Shown: positions 57,019-64,000 of the stretch, piece after piece
Layout of the letters: every line of letters starts with the position of its first letter
How positions within the stretch are numbered: position 1 is the stretch's first letter
Source: Synchiropus splendidus
Taxonomy: Eukaryota; Chordata; Actinopteri; Syngnathiformes; Callionymidae
DNA length: 64,000 bases
Assembly (NCBI RefSeq): GCF_027744825.2
Contig: NC_071338.1
Coordinates: forward strand, 26,178,001-26,242,000
Direction: 5' to 3'
Translations under genes and position numbers: made by a program
The notes under the pieces: generated by a model
What the model was told of the DNA's origin: nothing
Databases searched by the model: none
The model's input: only the letters and a program-made list of their open reading frames with translations

Positions 57019-57306
57019 TTACTGGAATAACATTTGGAGATAATGAAGAATGTTTTCAAGCTTATAATGTCATAACATAATTTGCACTTGTTGTTATCCT
57101 TACTTGCAACGTTTGATCGTTTTTCTCTGCCTAAGGTAGTTTAAAAATGTCCAAAATAACATAAAAAATGTGATGCGTGTTAAATAAGTTGAGTTTCTCT
57201 ATCATATTTACGAAGCTATAAGGCTGCAGCGCGAACTGATTTGAGTCCAACTTGATGCGAATGTGACCTGATTTCCTACTGTGTGAAGTTATGTTGTTGC
57301 GTTGAG

Positions 57307-57476
57307 TGGCCACTCTGCTTTCCTCCCACAGTGCAAAGACATCCATCGGTTGATCAGTCACGATGAGCTGTTCACAGGTGCCATTGTGTGTATGTGCCCC
57401 CCCAACCCCCACCCTACGACCCGCTGCCATCCTTGAATACCAGAAGAAAATCATCTGACAGTGAATAAATGAATGG
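57307..57476 (+). mobile_element. L2-like LINE 3' fragment, copy 2
   Basis: Same 5' block as copy 1 (26 identical bases from CACTCTGC), then CCATTGTGTGTATGTGCC, CCCTACGACCCGCTGCCATC and a GTGAATAAATGAATGG tail, as in L2-type LINE ends. Confidence 0.55.
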
Positions 57477-58494
57477 TGAATAATGTCAGGGCCAGTTCTG
57501 ACCTGAAGCCGATGTTCCCCTAAATTCCAAACCTTTCCTTCTGTCAATCATAATATGACCGTCTTCCAGCGGATGAATGTCATTCAAGGCTCCGAGGTGC
57601 CAAAGTCACTCACTAAATCAAGCATTGTGATTTACGATCCAGCCTGTTCTGGGTGGTACAAAACGCTCACGATTCCTGAGAAGCTGTTGCGATCACGGCA
57701 TTATTCACCTCCTCGCTCATGACCTCTTGGTTCCATGCTGGTGGTGTCAAACACAGTCATGCATGGTTCGGCACTGTGGCTGCAGGAGACGCTGGAGCGG
57801 TGAGCTGTAATAAAGGTGTTCACAGGAAATGCTGCTGTATCACGAGGAGTCATCATACGTTGGAGAAGGTGCTCCAAAGTTTTAAGGCAGAAATGACTGC
57901 GTGTTTATTCCAGTCCACTTGTCTTGATTTCATGCTTCACATAAAATCACAGTTGTTTTTGATGCCTCCTCTTGTTTATTTTTAACTGCCTGAATTCATT
58001 ACCATTTCAAACATTTCCAGCCTCCATCACTGCCCTCCTTTAGTCGGAGGGATCAGGGTTCCCTGTATCATTGAGTCATGCTGCTTATGTTGTTGTTATT
58101 GGGGATGCATACGGATGTTTGTGTCGACTGGCTTGTGCACAGTTTTGTAAATGATGATTGTAGAGGAATAGCTTTAGAAACATGATCCGCTGGGGCATCA
58201 TTGGTGCAGCACAGTGGACAGTGGGTGTGGCTGCAGCCTCACATATATACAGGGACTGAAGCGTTTAACTCCATGTGGGTTCCCTCTGCACTCACCCTGG
58301 TTAATTGATGACTACACTGTCTGTACATGCCTGTAAATGTCAACAGTTATATGTGACCTGCAGCGTCCGAGGGATCTGTCTGGGGCCGACGTCACCATTG
58401 TTTGTTTTTCTTTGCTATCAGCAGTTATATTCAAATGTTTAATGAGATAATTTTAATGATGAATGCTGAGAAATAAGTAGATCAATAAATAATA

Positions 58495-59173
58495 ACTACA
58501 AAAAATAAAATAAATCTCGGACTTCGAACAAATGGGAGTTTTTTGCTTTGGATTTCGAACGAAAATCCAGAACTCAAACGCCCCCTAAAAAAGCCGGAAA
58601 AACATAACGTGATCAGCTGACCCACGACGCGCTTTGTTATTGTGTATAACACAGCCTCTGTATGCAGACGTGTCCCGTTAGCTGCATTTACTGACTGTTT
58701 TTTCTTCATATTGAGGTGTAAAACCTTTACTGTCTCTGGACCGTGGTAGAGTGTCACAGGGGAGGTGCTCGCTCTCCACACCTCTGAGGCTGGAGCGCGC
58801 ACTCCAGGGTTTGATGTCCTGTTGTGGGCTGGAGCTGGGACAGGGATGAGGCGAGTCTGGGACAGAGCGTGACTTGGTTTATGACTTTGTCACAGCCAAA
58901 CTGCACAGAAGCCCACATTCAGAGCTGGACACGCACCGGGCACCTCTTCACTTCTGGAGAGACCTCACTCACTCGGCAACCCCTCCCACATGCAGCGGCC
59001 ACACACATAGAGGAACAGCGCACCTGCAGCAGACACTCTACATTCACTCCTACAAAAGCCTATTTTAAGGCTTGGAACGCATTATTTCTTTTTCCATTCA
59101 TTGTAATGGGAAAAATCGATTCAGATTTCGAACAAATCGCTTCTGGAACGGCTGTGGTCGAGAACCGAGGTTC

Positions 59174-59175
<2 letters not shown>
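58495..59175 (+). mobile_element. MITE-like element with TTCGAAC ends
   Basis: The left part has CTCGGACTTCGAACAAATGG and GGATTTCGAACGAAAATCC. The right part has ATTCAGATTTCGAACAAATC and GAGAACCGAGGTTCCACTAT. The two TTCGAAC-rich ends enclose about 0.6 kb without a transposase frame. The element ends directly against the (TA)n run at 59176, suggesting TA as target. Family not assigned. Confidence 0.5.

Positions 59176-59243
<68 letters not shown>
59176..59243. repeat. (TA)n microsatellite
   Basis: About 34 TA units directly abutting the right end of the MITE-like element. The Ile-Tyr ORFs here are repeat translations. Confidence 0.95.
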
Positions 59244-59247
<4 letters not shown>

Positions 59248-60616
59248 AAGAAAGCAAAAAAGGAAAATAAAATGCACATCTGACATTGGCACTGTGCTGT
59301 AAAACGTTTTTATCAGAATTCCAACATATTTATTCACTGAAGGCTTTTCAAGTCACACCTCTTCCTTGATGGTAATTAGAACCCACAGGCCTCACTTGTA
59401 ATTATCCAGAGCAATTCAGTGAAAAATAATGAGAGAACCTGAAGGTCTTTATTACATTGTGCTTGTTGTTTGTGATTAAACTGGATTTTTCTTTAATTCT
59501 ACAAGTGAATGCAGGAGATTCAGACCTGCAGATAATAAATGGAAATGACAGTTGCTACTTATCAACACAACAAGGAAAGCCAAGGTTTCTGCGGCGACAT
59601 TACGCTCCAATAGTTGGAGACAGGAGAGAGAAAAGGGTGCAAACAAAGGGAGGCGTGCTGCCAGAGCGCACGGGTCAAGTTGATTTTATATAAAGTCTCC
59701 GCGTGTTTAGAATCCTTATTGTCCCTGTGTGTCAGCTCACAGACAGATTGTTTGTCTGTGCTCCATCTATCAGTTTGCCAGGGTGGATCCATCCTCTTAC
59801 CTTGCCATGATTGGCTCATGAAGGCAGCAACTGTCCCCGTGATGGATTTTCCAATTCCACAACAGACTTGTGCATTTACTCCCTGTAAGTGAAAAGGCTA
59901 GCACTTGTCGATGAACTTGATCTTGAGTCCCAACAACAGAAACTGTCCAAACCAGCCAATTGGACCTTTCTGTGTCAGCACATCAAGAGGGTGATGTTTT
60001 TCTGAGATCAAGTTTCATTCTTCTCACTATCATGAGGACAACATTAACGTTAGATGTGGATTTGTCTTGACCTTTGATTCAACCTCGGATGCTCTCCACT
60101 CCCCCAGAATCTCTCCTCCGTCTCACATTAGCAAACTTCCTCCCACTATCAATGACCTTCTGCCACATAAACACTGTGTCTTGTCATCTGATTTGTTGAC
60201 CGATTCCTCATTCACTTCTGCAGAGGACGTATTTGCCAACTTTGTGCTTTTATCCTCCCACTGTTGAGACAACATCCTTGAAGACAACAGTGCAACTCTA
60301 CTTTAAAGCCTCCATTGTCCATTGTTGCCTTCAGCTTGGTTTTAAGTAAAATGTAGCTTTTGACAGCCCAAAAATAAGCACTACATATAAAATTTAAGCA
60401 GAAAATATCTGGTTTTACGATGATTTTTCTTGGATTATAACGTTTAACAGCCCCAAAATAGGTGAACTAAGAATGTGATGTGGCTGTGTCTCAGCATGCT
60501 TGAAATAAGAGCAATAATAAACAGTTGAATTAAGCAACTTGAGTTGGTTTCTAAATTTCAAAACTGGATTTATGTTTTATGAAACGGGGCAGATATGGAA
60601 AATATCATATTGTAAC

Positions 60617-60667
60617 CGTTATTTACTTCATGATCGTTATTTACTTCATGATAGTTATTTACTTCAT
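60617..60667. repeat. Three tandem copies of a 17-bp unit
   Basis: CGTTATTTACTTCATGAT occurs three times in direct succession with one or two differences. Short minisatellite-like array in gene-poor DNA. Confidence 0.9.
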
Positions 60668-61864
60668 TTTATGAGTTTTGAGTCTGTGATAGACAAACAG
60701 AGAAGGTTATGCTTGATTTAATACTTTAGTGAAATGTGGAACGCAAGAAATATGAAAATTACTTTTAAAACAGGATAAATTATCTCAATAGAAGTTTATT
60801 TTTTTGGTCTTGTTAAAAACCACATCATTTGCAGTGAGTGTGTTAAGTGACTGTAGCAGGTTCAATGAAAGCTTTCAGTACAGCGCGTTGCTCCGCACAA
60901 TCCGCCCAACATATTCCAGCCTGATGCAAACACTGCTCGGCGCAGCATGAGGCGAATGGATCTCATAGGGAGTCACACATTTGGCATGCTTCTGTTAAGA
61001 ATTCAGTGACTCTGAAATGGTTTATGTGAAGGTGATGCTTCATCTTGTTAACATTGTAGATAAAAATGGAAGAGCATAATAGGTCACCTTTGAGTTTTGA
61101 TTTATCAGTGATAAACCTCTGAATCTTGCGGGAAGGTCTGCGGAACCGATGATACACTGCTCCATTATTCTCAGCTAGACACTTAAACACCTTAAGAGTG
61201 ACAGAGATGCAAACATCTGGACTGTTGCTGGAGACAGCAGCCACACTCTGAAAGCAGATGTCAGTTTCACTGGGTCAAGCTATAAATATAGGCTTCTCAG
61301 GAAGTGTGGCTCCAAACTCTCAAGTGTAATTTCTGCTTTGGTCTTTGGGGCAATGCAAAACTGGGAACAAATCTGGCCGAGAAATAGTTTTTCTTAAACT
61401 ACCTTTAAAAAATAGGAATTAAATGTCATATTAATTGTTGCAGTTGTGTCATTTCCTCTCTTTTAATAAACCGGACTCTTTATTTAGACTGCCTTCCTCT
61501 GAAAATGCAGGTTTCAAGGAGGTGATTTGTGTTGTGATTGTAGACTCAGTCTGTGTGGGGGGCTAGAAAGTGAATTTAATTATCAAGACCTTTGGCAAAA
61601 AAACCCCAATTTGGTCTTTTAGCATTGCGAGCAGCTCGACGAGCATTTGAAAATGTTGTGCGAGGACGCGGAGAAATGGGTTATCGATGGGTTTTCTCCA
61701 GATTACTGCTCACTGATGTGGTGTGTACCTGTGAGGAGTTCAGAGGCAGGTGGTCCCTGAAATGAGCCTGTCTCCCACAAACCCACATGGCATTAGATTA
61801 TTTCTCTCCATCTGTTTGACAGATGCCGTTTGCCAGTAATGATGAATTTCGCATCTGGGTCAGT

Positions 61865-61891
61865 GTGTGTGTGTGTGTGTGTGTGTGTGTT
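61865..61891. repeat. (GT)n microsatellite
   Basis: About 13 perfect GT units. Confidence 0.95.
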
Positions 61892-64000
61892 CCAGAGTGG
61901 GAACCTCAAGTACATAAAAATGTCTTCCAGCACAGGAATTCTGATACTGTAGAATTACCTTATCTTGAAGGAACCATTCGAAAATTAAATATTATTTTTC
62001 CCACATCATTGTGTTCTTACCCTCAATGTTGCGTATTTGAGTCACTGACGGCTCAATGAGGGTCACAGCTGCTTCTGTGGACATCCAAGTTAATTCATTT
62101 GAATGAAATGTTTTCGGTCTTCTTGATATACTTGACTCATAGCAAAGCAAGGACCTGTCAAGAGGAATTACATTGTTAGATCTGGGTCCACTTCCTGCAG
62201 CCAATGCTCCAAAAACGAGAGCTTCTCAAACAGCACCTGTTCTCCTAGCTGGAGAACATAGCTATAGCGGACTACTCTCGTACTCTAGACAGAGATAGAG
62301 GAAATATACCCTGAAATTCCGACACTGCTGTTGCAGCATCCCAATAAGAACTGATTTTCTCTCTTATTAAAGACTTCTGCACATTTGTACGATTAGAGCT
62401 GAGCCAGAGGGCACATCTCTATTATCACACAGATCAATTGCGAACCACATTAAATGTTTTTTATTCCTATCTTTTCAATTGAATCTAATCTGCGGTCGCC
62501 ATCGCTGAACGTCACCTCTGTTGCACCACAATGTTTTGTTTTAGGCCCACTGATGTTTTCACTGAAAAATGACAGAACCAGAAACAAGGGCACAGACGAT
62601 GACTATCCACCATCTGCCTGACGTGCTCAACATCTTCAAAGACAACCAGATGATATGAAATTATTTAGTACCCAGAAGTGTGCAACCGACAGTCCATTTG
62701 ACATTTTTTAAATGGATAGCTCTTGATGTTTATAGAAAACTATGCAATACTGGGCATACACTGTGCGATATTTGGTACAATTTGACAACATTTTATACTG
62801 TAACTGTTTTGGAAATCGGGCCGACTTTTGGCTCAATCGTGCGTTCCGCATTGTGTAGTATACATGGTGTAACAAGAAGCGATTCATACGTCACAACCAA
62901 CTCCTGATCGGTCGGATGAAAACATGTTTGAAATTCTCTTGACCCTTGTGAGGCTGTTGAAGCAGTGTCACAAGCCAGTTTGATCTCAGCCTGTCACACT
63001 GCATAAATGTAAACGTGTAGCTATGGACGTAATAGCTAAGTCAGTCAAGTTGCTGCTTACTTCCAGCTCTTGTTGGAGAATTGTCAAGACCATACTCCAA
63101 TGAACACCGATGAGAGCCACCATGCCTTCAGAATTATAATTTCTCTATAAAAAATGACAAGTCACATGATCGCTCGTAACAAAACATAGTGGAAATGTTG
63201 AAACAAGAAGAAAACACAACACGCATGATGGAGGTGTAATGAAAAAAATCCTCAAAGAAACATTATAATGACTAAATGACATGCACAGGTCCTTGCGGAG
63301 CTAAAGTTGCACATCTCTCCTTGTGAAGAGATGAACTGGGTGAAGACGGCTACAGAATGGGCTGAGATTCACGTCTCGTGATGAGAAACTAGTGTTTATA
63401 TTGTCATCAATTCAAGGTATGTCAAACTTCTCCCACTGCTTTCCTGTATCTCTGTCGAATCGCTTACCTCTGCGCTACGTTCCAGTTTCCGGTGTTCTTC
63501 CAGCTTCTTCTTCTACGTTGCGTTACCAGACACAAGAGTCCGATGTGTTGTATATTGAAAAAAAATAAATTGTATACAGTGTATGTCCATCTTCATTAAG
63601 GCGTCTATTCAGTTAATTCGATTTCCCACAAAAATGATTGGCAAGTGAAAATTAAATATTTAATATAAATGGATATCTCCAGTTTTCTGCTCAGCCTGGA
63701 TCTTTGCTCTCTACTATTATTTTAGAAATCACTTTGTGAAATGATGGATGACAGCCAGCTGGTGCTCTGAGAGAGAAGCCAGGCCCATAGACGCTCAACC
63801 AATCTGCAGCCTAAACTGCAGTGATACATGGCTAAGAACCTCCAAGCTAATAGTCCCCTGGATAATTCAGTCAATACCCATTTTCACTATTTTGCCTGAT
63901 TTATAGGCCCCTGAGCAGAACCTCATCCATCACTGTCGAGAGCCTGCTAAATTGTTTGGGATAGAAAACCACAAACTTCACGTCAGCTCGCTCCTTAGCA

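Larger units (their letters stand above)
42870..64000. other. Gene-poor region right of eif4g2
   Basis: About 21 kb in which no exon with splice sites and recognisable protein similarity was found on either strand. It holds hAT-type and other transposon copies, L2-like pieces, TA and GT microsatellites, short tandem duplications and several unique non-repetitive blocks. In human the next large gene on this side of EIF4G2 is, from memory, GALNT18. The stretch could be intergenic or lie within introns of such a neighbour; nothing here decides. Confidence 0.55.

Noticed and set aside
42870..64000. Scattered 60-148 residue ORFs on both strands in the gene-poor region
   Set aside because: None has splice sites plus recognisable similarity; lengths are those expected by chance in AT-rich DNA.

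Overview
The window is a piece of a teleost fish nuclear genome. The genes are split into short exons with GT-AG junctions, the introns are mostly 70-1500 bp, and the noncoding DNA is rich in TA and hexamer microsatellites and in fish-type DNA-transposon and LINE debris. No prokaryotic operons, CRISPR arrays, rRNA genes or tRNA genes were seen. Species cannot be fixed from the sequence; a spiny-rayed fish is a guess from the compact introns.

Layout: (1) 1-320, minus strand, 5' end of lyve1 (signal-peptide exon and first part of the Link domain; the rest lies left of the window). (2) 4643-18342, minus strand, irag1 (MRVI1), 21 coding exons whose phases join to exactly 882 codons. (3) 20134-25688, minus strand, an 18-exon gene for a 762-residue tail-anchored coiled-coil protein with an EF-hand-like N-terminus, of the KASH5/IRAG2 kind. 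(4) 26815-34276, plus strand, ctr9, 23 coding exons, 1152 residues, head-to-head with gene 3. (5) 37107-41664, minus strand, eif4g2 (DAP5/NAT1), 20 coding exons, 883 residues, starting at a GTG codon. (6) About 42.9-64.0 kb: no recognisable gene; transposon remnants, microsatellites and a few unique stretches that could be conserved regulatory elements.

The order lyve1 - irag1 - ctr9 - eif4g2 with these orientations matches, from memory, human chromosome 11p15. That supports the assignments and makes the KASH-type gene between irag1 and ctr9 the unexpected member. IRAG1 and the KASH-type protein are both predicted tail-anchored coiled-coil proteins of ER/nuclear-envelope membrane type. CTR9 is a subunit of the nuclear PAF1 complex and EIF4G2 a cytoplasmic translation factor. 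The genes are neighbours by synteny, not a pathway.

All gene models were built by hand from splice signals, reading phase and remembered protein families. No alignment or database search was run. Exon edges may be off by a base or two, and the first exon of irag1 is uncertain.
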